A stretch of 64,000 nucleotides of DNA from Aquanectria penicillioides (lineage: Eukaryota; Ascomycota; Sordariomycetes; Hypocreales; Nectriaceae). A program made the translations under genes and the position numbers. The DNA is taken from NCBI GenBank assembly GCA_003415625.1, contig PYIU01000002.1:3596001-3660000 (forward strand). The letters are read 5' to 3'. Positions 11,532 to 22,569 of the stretch are shown here, one piece after another. How positions within the stretch are numbered: position 1 is the stretch's first letter; the number at the start of each line of letters is the position of its first letter. The notes below the pieces were generated by a model. That model searched no databases, was not told the DNA's origin, and saw only the letters and a list, made by a program, of their open reading frames with translations.

Positions 11532-12173
11532 GCTACGGACCATTACTCGTCCACTTTTCTCATAAGTTACCCGAGGACCGCCCTCCCAAAAGCGTGCATG
11601 TACATGGCCGTTTCTCAAGACGAGGAAAACTGCACGACAACCGCTGAAGATTCCGTCTATTTCAAGGGTCAATTGGGCTCTTGGAGCCACGTTGATCCGA
11701 AATAACCATGGATTGAAGCGAGTTCTGCACCAATTCCCTCGCACCACCGCCCTATGCACACTCCGTTCCAAGTACCGCGGTCAGCCCAGACTCCCACGTC
11801 CTTCTTGAGTGGCTCCACGACTGTGGCTGCAGCATCATGGCGGTCGAAAGGGCACGAAATCAAAGAAACAAAAAAAGCCTTGTTTGTCCAGCTGACTAGT
11901 AATCACGGCGAAAACAAGTCCGAGGCTGTGTGAGAAGCAGTCTGTTTGTCAATACAGAGACCACGCGGCGGGCCTTCTTCCCCTCTGTTTCCAGTGCCTC
12001 GTATTTGGGTATGGAAATAATATCAGAGCCCGCACGCTTATTATGCAATTGCATCATTGGAAGACGCACAGTCTGCGCCAGTTGATGGTCCAACGTCCTC
12101 ACTACCTGCTCCAAGCGAGAGAATGATTGGCAAACCTTGATGAAAAGAGGGAATCCCACCTCTATTGCAGTTC

Positions 12174-12196
12174 TTTTTTTTTTTTTTTTTTTTTTT
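12174..12196 (+). repeat. poly-T tract (T23)
   Basis: An uninterrupted run of 23 T lies in a promoter region, about 370 bp before the GNAT start codon. Such tracts exclude nucleosomes in fungi. A retroposed poly-A tail is possible, but I see no adjacent element. Confidence 0.8.
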
Positions 12197-12399
12197 AACA
12201 AACGTCTCGCTCCTCAATTAGCTCATTCAGAGAGCCGGCGGGAGAGGCCTGTCAAGTGGTGCTCTGCGCACGCAACGCCAGCTCACTCACACCTACCTAA
12301 AAAGGCACGATCCATCGCAGCCTACAAGGAATACGACTGTACCGCCATAACCGTGACTCACTTGTGACACTTATACACCACCCAAAACCAATATCTACA

Positions 12400-12408
12400 T
12401 ATATAAAA
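12400..12408 (+). promoter_or_regulatory. TATA box of the GNAT gene
   Basis: TATATAAAA stands about 137 bp before the ATG at 12545, a normal distance for a fungal TATA box. Constitutive genes nearby show no such box, which hints at conditional expression of this gene. Confidence 0.5.
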
Positions 12409-12544
12409 ACCTGCTCCTCGTGCTGCTAGATTTGGTGTTCGTCATTGACTCACTATTCGGGCAACCTGCGGTAGAAGCTGCTCATCACCTTCATCTTCGG
12501 ACTATATCGACCGATCCCAGCTCCGCTCAGACCCGTTTTGAGAA

Positions 12545-13189
12545 ATGGCCGTAAACGAGATCCTCACATCTCCTTCGCCCCCAAGCGAAGAGCCCGGGAC
12601 TGTTCTATTGGAGACGGCGAGGCTCATCATCCGACGATATGTCCTCTCTGACGCACCCATCACCGCTGCTGCGGCCAACGACCCGGCCGTCGCAGCAAAC
12701 CTCCGCAACGGGTTCCCGTCTCCGTACAAGCTCTCAGACGCGGAGTCATTCCTGAGCATGGCCTGCAAACCCGACGGGACTTCGTATCCTCGCCACAACG
12801 GCGTCTTCTTGAAACCCAACACCGATGCCAACACGTCAGACACCCCGCTCTTCATTGGCGGGATAGGCGTCATCCCCCAGAAGGACGTCTACTACAGGAC
12901 GTGGGAGATTGGATACTGGCTGGCCGCCTCGGCTTGGGGTAAGGGGTACGCCACAGAGGCAACTCGAGGCTTTGTCAGGTGGTTGTTTAAGACGTGGCCA
13001 GACCTGAACCGATTGGAGGGCTCGGTATACGGGAGAAACGTGGCCAGCCAAAACGTGCTGAAGAAGGCCGGGTTTATCGAGGAGGGAAGGAAAAGAGGCG
13101 CCGCTGATAAAAAGGGTGAAATCCTAGACGAAGTCATTCTTGGGTTGCTAAGAAGTGATTTGGAAAAGTTGGACTTGGACCTCTCATAA
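12545..13189 (+). CDS. GNAT-family N-acetyltransferase (RimJ/RimL type)
   Basis: A single exon encodes 214 residues. It starts with the RimJ/RimL pattern VLLETARLIIRRYVLSDA. The acetyl-CoA binding motif A is visible as WEIGYWLAASAWGKGYATEA at about residues 120-140. The C-terminal GRNVASQNVLKKAGFIEEG is the helix that follows the cofactor loop in this group. The protein is soluble with no targeting signal. Substrate cannot be told: relatives acetylate protein N-termini, small amines or antibiotics. A TATA box precedes it. The intact frame and fungal codon use give no sign of recent transfer, though many fungal members of this group resemble bacterial proteins. Confidence 0.88.
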   Translation: MAVNEILTSPSPPSEEPGTVLLETARLIIRRYVLSDAPITAAAANDPAVAANLRNGFPSPYKLSDAESFLSMACKPDGTSYPRHNGVFLKPNTDANTSDTPLFIGGIGVIPQKDVYYRTWEIGYWLAASAWGKGYATEATRGFVRWLFKTWPDLNRLEGSVYGRNVASQNVLKKAGFIEEGRKRGAADKKGEILDEVILGLLRSDLEKLDLDLS

Positions 13190-14673
13190 GCTCTGGGTTT
13201 GACATTACTCACCAGGCTTGTCTTCGAGCTCTTGCCGTCTTTTAAACAAATTTAGAATATTTATCCAAGGATTCTCCTGAGACATCTTCGAAGATGTACT
13301 AAACACTATATTATATGAGTTTCTTATCGTCTCAGACAAATATTATATTAGACTTCTAAATCTCATTGTCATGATTCCAACCAATATACCAAAGATTGTT
13401 TGCTACACCGATTGTCTGACTCTAGATCAATATATCAATAGAGAGAGGCCAGGGAGTGGATCGTAGCAAAGTGACTTTAGAGAATAAAGCCAATTCCTCA
13501 TATCGCCCCCCAGGCAAGTAACCTTTTCGACCCATCAATGCGTCTGCATCCGCTCTGTATCCGAATACTCTCAGAGCTATCAAACAACCACGAGAAACGC
13601 AGCCCGAGTGACTGTGCTGCTTCGTACGAGGGAAGATACACATATATGAGCGTATATAGACCCGTCAGATTATGGAGAGACAGACCAAAACAGTGAGGCA
13701 ATGATTGATGTACTAGACGAGAATGTTGCATCATGTAACGTCGAGAAGTGACTGCGGGTTTCTCAAGAACCCTGCCAGGACGTTTATGCTGACTCACTAG
13801 AACGCAACCTCGCACAAGAACAGTCATGTTTAATGAGTAACTATGACCATCTAGAGCCCACGGCAATCGCCGAATGATTGTGCTTATTTGGAGAGACATA
13901 GGATTGATCTTGACTCAGCTTTCACGCAACGTTAGCACTAGTTAGAGGAAACCACGGACACAAACCCCTTCATAGCACTGGTATCGAATCATAAAATGGT
14001 GAGTAACAAATTGGTATAAGGAAACCTAATAGTAACCGGATGTAGCCTATGGCCTCTCGTCTATTGTTGAACATTTTACATCCCCTGATTGCTACTTCAA
14101 AGGGCCGTGATATCGTACAAGGGAGAAGCCACCGCAAAGCTTCTGAACCCTCCTCCAAATTCCTAATACCCAGTTGGAGAATTTCGCCGGAGCTTCTTCT
14201 CTCGACCCTTGCCCATTCCTCGAAACCTTTTCCTCGGTTTCTCTCCTCTCACCCAGTAGTGGGAGTATTAGGGGAAATTGTACACCTCGGCCACCCTGGC
14301 CATTAGATATTGTATCGCCGCGACCGTAAATGCGTTGGCAGTGTACACGTGGGTAACGCAACAATAACGAACAAAAAAAAAAAAAACTGCAGATTGCCTC
14401 CAGGTCCTATATGACAAGACCAACGCCCGCGAAAAAAAAAAACATGAATGAAAAAATTCAAGGAAAACTTTTGTATGAACCTCGCCATGCCACCCAAACG
14501 ATGCTATGAGAATCAAAACTTCGCCAAATCCTTGATCGCGAAACCATGGTCTGTTGAGCCTATGGCGATTAAATCGATGATGATATTGGTAACATAAGAA
14601 AAGTGGTATCGGCTTGACGCTCGAATATGTGTGATTGAATTGAAGCCCAAGATGGCTCAAAACCAAACCGAGT
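13190..14673. other. convergent intergenic region, 3' flanks of GNAT and Zn2Cys6 genes
   Basis: This 1.48 kb separates two genes that end towards each other. It is AT-richer than the coding parts and carries two A-rich runs (about 14373-14386 and 14431-14441). Open frames on the minus strand at 13498-13899 and 14268-14933 look random. I see no RNA gene. Confidence 0.5.
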
Positions 14674-17291
14674 CTAGGCCCTTCTGCCAATGTTGACGCC
14701 AGGGTTGACAAACGCTCGACACGCAATGTCGCTGAATCGCCGCACCACGTTGGTGGTGCCTCCGGTGACCTGAGACTCCGAGAGAATGAACTTGGTTGCA
14801 ACGGCCAGCTTATTCTTTGGGTCACTCTCATCCAGGTGGTAGGGTAGTGTGGCACCGTAGCCTGGTTCGAAGCTTGGTGCCAGATCTCGCACAACTGCGA
14901 TCGAGTAAAGCACATCTCTGTTCTCGCGTCCATCCAGCAGGTGTCGCATCCGACTTAGAATGTCCTCTCTCGCTTTGGTTGAAACAGGTGCATCGGGGTC
15001 TTCTTGTATCCGTAAAAACTCAGCCAGGTTGTACCAAAAATCAAATTGACGCGTTCGCTGGGGGTCCGGGTCTTGAACCGGGAGGGAAAGGGGATTGACG
15101 GGCAGGTAGTCGCCGCAGAGGAGAGCTTCCAGAACTCGAACTCTGTTCTTTGCCTCCGTCCCATCACCGTCGGGGGGGAGTGTCATACCGCCAGCAGCAG
15201 GCGCGGCACCCGGGCTCTGGTAGGAAACACGAGCCAGTTCCCATACAATCCTCGTCTCCAGGATACCGGAAGAGGCCATCTGAGCATGATCATTGGCTTT
15301 GACCGACTCTAAAAGGCTGAGGAAGGTGACCATCATCCCGACCAGCTTGGTGTCCTGGGGGAAACTCATCTTTCCGTTCTCCACAAAGTAATACCAAGTG
15401 GTCTCGAAAAAGGAGCTCAGCCCAGGGGCATACATTTCGTGATAAACTTTGGTAATCTCGTTCAATATCTCCTCAGTGGGGTGAATCTGCTGAGCTGGGG
15501 GAGCATGGCCCAGCAGATCGATAATCTCGCCGATCATCATTTTGTTGTTGGCTGTAGAAAACATGCGTGTGAGCGGATGTTCTGACAGCAGTAGCGAAGG
15601 ACGAACGAAGGGAAAATCATGCGAAGGGGGCGCCACCTCTGAGATGAAGAGTATTGTCGACAAGAGGCTTGTGGTCAAGCAATCTCGAGCTGTCCTGGGC
15701 TGAGGGGGTTGCAGACGATGCAAGAGTCTGGAGGGCGGGGTCGATGGCGGTCGAGTATTCGTAGCCTGATTCGGACTTGATGGGGGTCTGGTCGTAGCTG
15801 AGCGAGGTCACGGAAGGATTGGGGCTTGCAGTGGAGACGTGGGCTGCATATGAACTCGGGAGCATCGATGGCTGGCTGCCGTACGAGTTGGTTGCCCGGG
15901 CGGTGAGAGCCGGATTTGACGGGATTGAGGACGGCACGGTGGACGGCACGGAGCTCGGGAGAGACGGGGTAGTGGGTTGGCTGGACGGCGCCGGCTGGAT
16001 GTTGGAGGTGGCCTGGTTTCCCGCTTGTTGTCTGAAGATGGGATCGTAACCCAAGCATTCACGCTTCGACTTTTTGCAGTTGTTGCAGGTCGGGTGTGTC
16101 TCGTCGCACTGGCAGAGATGGATATGTTAGAAGATTCGATGGTGGACGGGCGACGGCGACACCTCCACTAAAAAAAAAACACGGAGAAAACACATAGGCG
16201 GGAGCGAGGAGCAGAGGGGAGGCCAGAGTAGTAAGCTGCGACATGCAAAGTAAACGCTCCAGTCGCACAACAGCAAAACGGCCAATAAAGAGCTTCAGGG
16301 AGCTGTTTCAACGGCCAATTGCACCGTCAGTGGCTTGCTAGGGCGATCTGCTCAAGTATGCGGTATGTGGGGGAGAGAAAAATTTAAGGTGCCAGAGCTG
16401 CGTGAGAAGAAGACTTTGCGGTAGTTGTTCCAAACAAACCAGCCAGGGAGCCACGAAACAAGCAAGCTGTAGGCAAATTCACCTTTCTCCGTATTTCTTC
16501 TCGACCCCGGCCTCTCGCTTCGCAACCCTCGTTTCATTCTCCATCTTCAAGGAACGCGAATTTAAGCTCTAGACATTCCCGAAAGATGGAGCCTATAAGA
16601 GAAAAGAAAATAGCGACGTAGCTGAGAAGATGCTCACCTTGATTCTGCGCTTTCGGCATGTCAAACAGCCTGTCTTTGTTCTGCGCTTGATCTCCTGGAA
16701 AAAAACACAAACCCGTTGTTAGCGTCAACATCACTTTGTAGTTGCAAGCCGCACACGAGCACCGTATTGCCTAAGCCTCCCTGTCGCAGACGTACCTTCT
16801 TCGGTCCTCGGTGACCCAGCAGGCGAGGATCATGGGGCAGTGCATAACGTGCCATGGGATCCGACGGAAGACCATAGCCTGGGGCCATGGGCATTCCATG
16901 ATGACCATAATATGGGACTCCTGCCGGCACAGGCGCCATCGGCATTCCCATGGCAAGAGCCTGAGGTGCTGCTCCTGGCGGCCCTGGCTGCTGTTGCATC
17001 GAGTCTATCGTCCGCATGCTCGGCAGGGACATGACATTGCTCCCTACGGGTACCGGACTCGGTCGGTAGCTGTCGGCGGACTGCGTCGTCACGGCAGGAT
17101 ACGAGGCATAATGCGCGGCGGAAACCCCAACGGCCGAGGGATACGGGTTCGAGGGACCCGGATAGCTCACAGGCTGGCCATGGGGAGCACCCGGGTGTTG
17201 GCTCGACATTTCGGTATCAGGAGACGGGGTTGGCTCGGGCTCGGGGGCCCTGCTGTCGCCGTTCTGCTGGGAAGCCGCAGTAGCAGGAGAG

Positions 17292-17328
<37 letters not shown>

Positions 17329-17683
17329 TAGCAGCAACTGAAGCAACAGCGGTGGGAACAGAGATGGACGTAGACGAAGGTGTGGAAGGGGAAGCAGCAG
17401 CCGCAGAAGCAGCTACAGGGTCGACCTCGGCGGTGGTGGCGGCGGCGGCGGTGGAGGGTGTAGAGTCGATGGTAGTTGAGACGGGCGGGATAGGAGCGTC
17501 GATAGCAGCAGCAGCAGCAGCAGCAGCACAGGTGGCGGGAGGAGGAGGAGGAGGAGGAGGAGGAGGAAGAGGAGTAGTTGTATCAGCGGCAGGAACAGCA
17601 GCAACTGAAGAAGAAGTAGAATCAGGAGCCGGAGGTACACTGGCAGAGTTGCCGTGACTCTGGGCGTGGTCGTCTTGAGCCAT
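14674..17683 (-). CDS. Zn(II)2Cys6 binuclear cluster transcription factor with Ala/Pro-rich N-terminus
   Basis: Four exons (17683-16796, 16694-16638, 16108-15637, 15551-14674) give about 764 residues. The first 296 residues are low complexity: a proline run, several alanine runs, then a Pro/Tyr/Gly-rich stretch. The DNA-binding cluster is CLTCRKRRIKC plus DETHPTC, NNC and KKSKREC, with cysteines near residues 306, 309, 316, 323, 326 and 333 in the standard spacing. A basic RRTK precedes it. The remainder is a Ser/Pro linker and a helical C-terminal domain typical of fungal regulators. Intron 2 is 529 nt and splits the cluster between residues 315 and 316. Intron 3 (85 nt) has a weak donor, GTGGCG, so that junction is less sure. 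A nuclear sequence-specific regulator is inferred; target genes are unknown. The cluster resembles a widely conserved fungal family, but I cannot assign a gene name. Confidence 0.88.
17292..17326 (+). repeat. (GCA)n trinucleotide tract in regulator exon 1
   Basis: About eleven GCA units on the + strand encode a polyalanine run in the minus-strand regulator. Similar GCA runs occur at about 17505-17527 and a GGA run (polyproline) at 17537-17567. Length variation would alter the protein in frame. Confidence 0.8.
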
Positions 17684-18011
17684 TCTGTTTTTAATTAGAA
17701 ATTTTTATGGAGACACGAGGTCCAAAGTCAGGAACAGCGAGAAGCGACAGGGGACGCGACCCTGGACCACCACGGAGGTCGACCTTGTGCTGGACAAGGA
17801 AGGAGGGGAGCAACAAGGGCGTTTGCAGGGGGGAAAGAGGACAATGTGGGAGATGACAGGCTCCGGAGCCAGGGCCCGGTGAGCAGAAGGCCCTGGAGCA
17901 AAGCTACAGAGGGAGTGGAGGAGTGGACGATGCGATGCGATGGGCGGCGGCGCGAGGATGGGATGACAGGTGAGGTGTGGCGTGGGTAAAAGGCAGGCCG
18001 CGCAGTCGTGT

Positions 18012-18038
18012 GAGTGGGAGTGGGAGTGGGAGTGGGAG
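18012..18038 (+). repeat. GTGGGA hexanucleotide tandem repeat
   Basis: Four adjoining units of (A)GTGGGA lie upstream of the regulator. The G-rich strand could form a G-quadruplex. Confidence 0.7.
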
Positions 18039-18868
18039 AGAGCGAGTGGGTGTGGGAGAAGCACCAGATACAAGCTACAGCAGCTACGGCCACGGCCAAC
18101 GGGCAGCGGGAGAGGGCTAGATGGCGGCGACGGAGGAGGAGGATGCGGCGTTCGAATCGGGGACTAATGGGCTTAACTCGTAGCATGTGTCCTTGAACAT
18201 CGAGGCCAAGCTTGCCCCCTGCCTGGCTGTGGTGGGAGTGGTGGTGGTGATGGTGGTGATGGTTATGGTGGGGACTGCCGAAGCGACGTCGATCGAAGCG
18301 AGCGGGAGGATGACAGGACGGGCCGGGGGAGGTTTTTTTTTTTTCCTTTCTTGAAAGAATTTGTCAAAGCGAGAACCGCCAAAGAGAGAGAAAGAGGAGA
18401 GAGAGAGAAAACGTCAAAGCGACCACGATGATACGGAAGACGGGGAACGGAGGACCAGGGGGAGTGAGAAGGGGGGAGGGTGAAGGGTGTGAAAGAACGG
18501 TCGTCGCAACTATAAGACGCCAAGTCAATGGAGAACGCGCTTTGTTCAAAGGAAAAAAGAGATGGGGAGGGAAAAAAATATGGAAAAGACAATGAATGGA
18601 GGGGGGGAGGCGACAAGGTACCAGGGGTGAGAATAATTAGTTCAGGCCCTTTTTGGGGAGAGCAGCATCTGAAAATTGGACTTTCAATTTGGCGCAGCTC
18701 TCTGGAAGGCTGCCCCAGCGCCTGTCAAAGGGCCTAGAATGCACTTTGCAGAAGGGGGGGGGGATGGATGGTGGAGGCCGGCCCTTACTGCTTAGGGGGC
18801 TCGCACGAAGGGGAGGGGACAGGCGAGCCAGTGCAGCGGGAACGTTAGCGGCCTAGTGTCCTGCACAG

Positions 18869-18899
18869 CGGGCTGTAGCGGGCTGTAGTGGGCTGTAGC
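18869..18899 (+). repeat. decanucleotide repeat GGGCTGTAGC, three copies
   Basis: Three near-perfect head-to-tail copies of a 10-bp unit stand in a non-coding stretch. The second copy differs by one base. Confidence 0.75.
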
Positions 18900-19330
18900 C
18901 AGTCCCATAGCGCATAGATGAGCGCCCCGGTGACGGGACACTAGAGGGTGGGCAGCAGCGGGTTCCTGGATCGTCGGGGCTAGAGACCCGGGAGCCGGCG
19001 GTCTCTCTCTGATGCAGACGGACGAGACGGGAATAAGGACGAACCAAGAAGACACATGATGCTGCAGGCAAACGACACGAGACCTCCAACCTTGCTGGAC
19101 TTGAGATTCAGGGACTGTCCATCGGGCAATTCGCTACTCCCGTACGTACGATAGACGACACATGTACGATTTACATGTACGATGTGCGATGCGCGATACG
19201 CACGTTCCCATCCCATCATGGTCCTATACTGCATGATGCCGACATGCAACATGGTATCACTGCAGCCCTCCGAGGGGAGCACAGAGCACACACACGCACT
19301 TCGCCCACTTCGCCCACAATCCAGGAGATG

Positions 19331-19352
19331 CTGCTGCTGCTGCTGCTGCTGC
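19331..19352 (+). repeat. (CTG)7 microsatellite
   Basis: Seven CTG units sit in the gene-poor region. The neighbouring open frames, which would read polyleucine or polycysteine, are not credible genes. Confidence 0.8.
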
Positions 19353-20049
19353 GTCCACAGCCAATGTACAGGACGGTACCTGGCCATGTACAACCCGTAT
19401 CAATACTACCTGCCTGGACAAGAGAAAAAGAGGGGAGAGCGAGAGAGACAGACAGAGGCCCAGAAAGACGGCCCGAGCTGCCAACTAGGTTTCCGTTAGG
19501 CAGGGTTGCGATGACATCCAGACACATCCATCCATGGGATCGTCGGCCTGCATCGAGCAACAGGACCATCCCGCCCACGCCGCCCACGCACGTACGCACG
19601 CGCCTCCCAAGCCCCCTCCTCTGGGAGAAGGGGTTTTAAGAAAAAGAAATAATAAAATAATAATAATCATAAAAAGTGACAGAGAAGAACACCCATCCCG
19701 TTTTGTCCATGACGGCCAGCCTCAACTATGCAACCCGGTCGATGTCACCTTTCCCAAAAGGCGTTCGTTCCCTCCCTCTCCCCTCCCCTTCACCCCCCAT
19801 CTTAGCGGCCCGGGAGGGAGATCTGACTGCTCGACTCGAGACTGGCTCGCTAATGGCCTGATGGGTGGCATTCCTGGGATGACCTCCCTAATGCCATGGG
19901 GGCTTCGCTCATCTGAACAAGGCAACTGGGTTGCGCCGGGTTGCGAGGCAATTGGAAGATTTCCATGTGGGTGGGTGGGTGTGGCATGGAAAGTCATGGC
20001 ATCCATGGTTCTTTGGCGAGGATGAGCAAGGAACCTGCTGCCATATGCG

Positions 20050-20260
20050 CTGCTGGGGGTGGAACGCCCCTATTTTTTGATACTTTATACTACCGTTTAT
20101 TTATTTTATTGTATCTTATATGTGCTTGTCTTATTGTTGTTGATTCTTTATCTTCCTTATGTGATGGTTTTATTTTATTTTTGTTTACCTTGGATTTTTC
20201 TTCTTTCTATTCGGGGCATTCATTTCATTTTGACCTTGATAAATAAAAAAAAAGATCATC
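20050..20260. other. AT-rich, T-biased island
   Basis: About 200 bp are strongly T-rich on the + strand within otherwise GC-rich DNA, with sharp edges, and end in A9. The open frame across it reads as hydrophobic, low-complexity sequence that follows from the T bias. Origin is unknown: a decayed element, a mitochondrial-like insert or a simple T-rich spacer are all possible. Confidence 0.5.
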
Positions 20261-21222
20261 AATTCTGGGGGGCTGGTCCCCTTTCTCCCAAGTAATATTC
20301 CCTGGCAGCCAGCCATCCCTCCCCTGGCTTTACCAGCCAGCGTAGATTGATTGCCTGGCACCATGTCTGTATCGGCCTTTTAGGGCAGCATCGAACATCA
20401 TCAATGTATACATAGCAACAGGCTTCCCATATCTTCTATTGTGTTCTCCCTCTCTCCCCTTGTCGCAGTGCGAACTTGACTTTGAGGCCTCGGACTTGGA
20501 CGTCCGTCGTATTATTATTCACGGCCCCTTACCCATAGCGACAACTCAGGCAGGCCCCCTCCCCCCTCAGCGCAGGAGACCAAGTAAAAAATAGAACCGG
20601 GTAATGCCATATCCGAGTTGCCTACCCTGGAATGGCTTCTTTTTTTCTGGGCGCGCGGTGCCAATCCAATCTCAAAGGCTATCATGCAAACGCGTGCCCC
20701 GTTCATCAAGCAATGCAACTCCAGCTTGCATCAACGGCTTCTTTCATCCCGACTCGACTCTAGCCCACATACAGCAGTACATGGCCGCGTCCCCGCAAAC
20801 GCCACATGCTCCCGTACCAGATGGCGACCCTTACATAGTAACGTGGCCCCTAACGTGGCCCTAAAGTGCTTGCTTAGCTCATCCCTCCCAATGTGCTGAG
20901 CAGCCACTAATGTAGGTACCAACACAAACTGTGCGTTTAGTGCCCGTAGGTGCGACCTGTGGCTGTCAATGGGATGGTCCATTAGGATGGATGGGACGAG
21001 CCCTTTACGGAAATCAAAACCTCCACCATTCACAATGGTTCTTTGGCCGCCCTAATGCCTATGCTGTGCATTATCAGCTCCTAACGTCCAACGTCCACGT
21101 CCGTCCATGGCCATGGCCACGTCCACCGTCCACCGTACCAAGTAAAAGTACGATCTAGGAAGCTTTGTAAGGAATCTATGTTCACGGTGCGTCGTCATCT
21201 CGCCATTCCCCGTCCTCCTCCA

Positions 21223-21237
21223 CCCCCCCCCCCCCCC
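21223..21237 (+). repeat. poly-C tract (C15)
   Basis: An uninterrupted C15 run in non-coding DNA. Similar tracts occur at 22511-22521 (C11), 58735-58747 (C13) and, as G14TG8, at 62764-62786. Confidence 0.8.
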
Positions 21238-22569
21238 TCTCCTGTCATCCACTCACTCGGATGGCCCCCTCCGGGATAGAGCACGAATGAAATGGACAGA
21301 CACAGATGCCCACCCTCTAAAAAAAAATTAACATACATAGGAACCTAGGTCCGGTCAAATTTCCTCGCTTCACACCCCCGAATCTTTCGCTCATCTCATC
21401 TCCCGTGGCCCCCATTTCTCTCCCCCCCCCCTCCCCCTTCCTCTCTTCGCACCCTGGTTTTGTGTAACCTCAGCATCCCATACGCCCGGCCACCACCACA
21501 AGGAGACAAATGCCTACTTCGTACACGAGCAGAACAGATTGGGAACAAACTCCCTCCTCACCGACCAAAGCTGTCCCGTTCGGTCTGCTGGGTTGCGTTT
21601 GCTCCCTGCTTTCGTTTTCGCATTGACCCCTCGTCACCACCTCTCTCATACCTCACAGGCAAGCATATATCGGCGCTGTGCTGCACGGAGTATATGCCGT
21701 TCGTCTGCCTCTCGGCCGAGGCATCCTACCCTGTTCCGTTACACACCCGCGGGCGCCCAGGTCTAGACTCTCCCTCCTCCTCCGCCGTATATTGTAGCCT
21801 CTTGCGGTTACGATTTACGCACCCATGTCCTGTCGTACAAAATCCAGGAGGCCGTGGACCAGCCGTTGAATTGCTCCACTGACCGGATGCTTTCCACACC
21901 ATCCCTGTTGACACTGGCAACGGGAAGCAAGCGAGCGAGGCATCCACAAGGACAAGCCAACCGGGCCTCCCTCGCCCATCTTACCATCTCGCCTCTTTGC
22001 TCGCCTCCGATTAGCTCCCGAACACCTGGGGCGCTTCCATGGAATCCTCTTCCCCGGCCTCCATTTCCTTCTAGAGCTTTCGCATCTTCCATCAACCGAA
22101 ACGGCCAAGCTGGCCATCTCGCGCGCCACGCCCACCGCCAGTGACACGCCAGGTAAATAGGTTCCCCGGAGCACAATCAGATTATCATTGCCATTGGTGC
22201 CCTAAATACATTCCACCCTGACCTTTTTTTTCTTCTTCTTTTCTTTTTTCCCCTTGTTTTCCAAAAAAGCCTTTTATTGTCGGTGCTCTTTTCGGTCGAA
22301 TAATAGTTAGCCCTGTTTTATATGACGAGAATCCACCCCATCTCATGGCCGTATCACCACATGTATCCAAGAAATCAGGGGTGATCTAATGCCGTACTCA
22401 TCCCATCCTGGACTCCAGCTCCGTGGTGCAGTCCAGCCCCAATATATCATACACACATACACATATACATGCCATACCTGTGCTCTGCGCAATCGAGCCA
22501 GTGTGGCTCTCCCCCCCCCCCGCCATCTAATTATGTACATATGTATCCATCGACACATGGACACGTCGA

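Larger units (their letters stand above)
11302..12544. other. divergent intergenic region between nuo-49 and GNAT gene
   Basis: This 1.24 kb holds two promoters. A CCAATC box (11525-11530) is the best candidate element for nuo-49, and a TATATAAAA box sits at 12400-12408 for the GNAT gene. A T23 homopolymer (12174-12196) lies between them. No coding pattern was recognised. Confidence 0.5.
17684..22569. other. long gene-poor, low-complexity region upstream of the Zn2Cys6 gene
   Basis: Almost 4.9 kb lies between the regulator's start and the 3' end of the GT31 gene without a supportable coding exon. It contains simple repeats: GTGGGA units at 18012-18038, three GGGCTGTAG(C/T)G units at 18869-18899, CTG units at 19331-19352 and poly-C at 21223-21237. 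It also contains many CT- or GA-rich stretches and an AT-rich island near 20.05-20.26 kb. The first part is probably a long 5' leader and promoter of the regulator. Non-coding transcripts are possible but cannot be shown from sequence. Confidence 0.55.

Noticed and set aside
12174..12196. Poly-T tract as the tail of a retroposed element
   Set aside because: No coding remnant or target duplication flanks it; a nucleosome-excluding promoter tract is simpler.
14268..14933. 221-codon open frame overlapping the 3' end of the Zn2Cys6 gene
   Set aside because: It overlaps the regulator's last exon in another frame and contains phenylalanine runs caused by A-rich DNA on the + strand.
18148..18170. 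GTTCGAATC sequence resembling a tRNA T arm
   Set aside because: No matching acceptor, D or anticodon arms could be found around it.
17292..19352. Short repeats considered as a CRISPR-like or satellite array
   Set aside because: They are simple tri- to decanucleotide repeats without spacers, and the organism is a eukaryote.
19175..19639. 154-codon open frame with a polyleucine run
   Set aside because: The run comes from a CTG microsatellite, and the flanking residues show no protein character.
20059..20295. 78-codon hydrophobic open frame resembling a membrane protein
   Set aside because: The hydrophobic residues follow from the T-rich composition of the island; the reading continues into low-complexity lysine codons.
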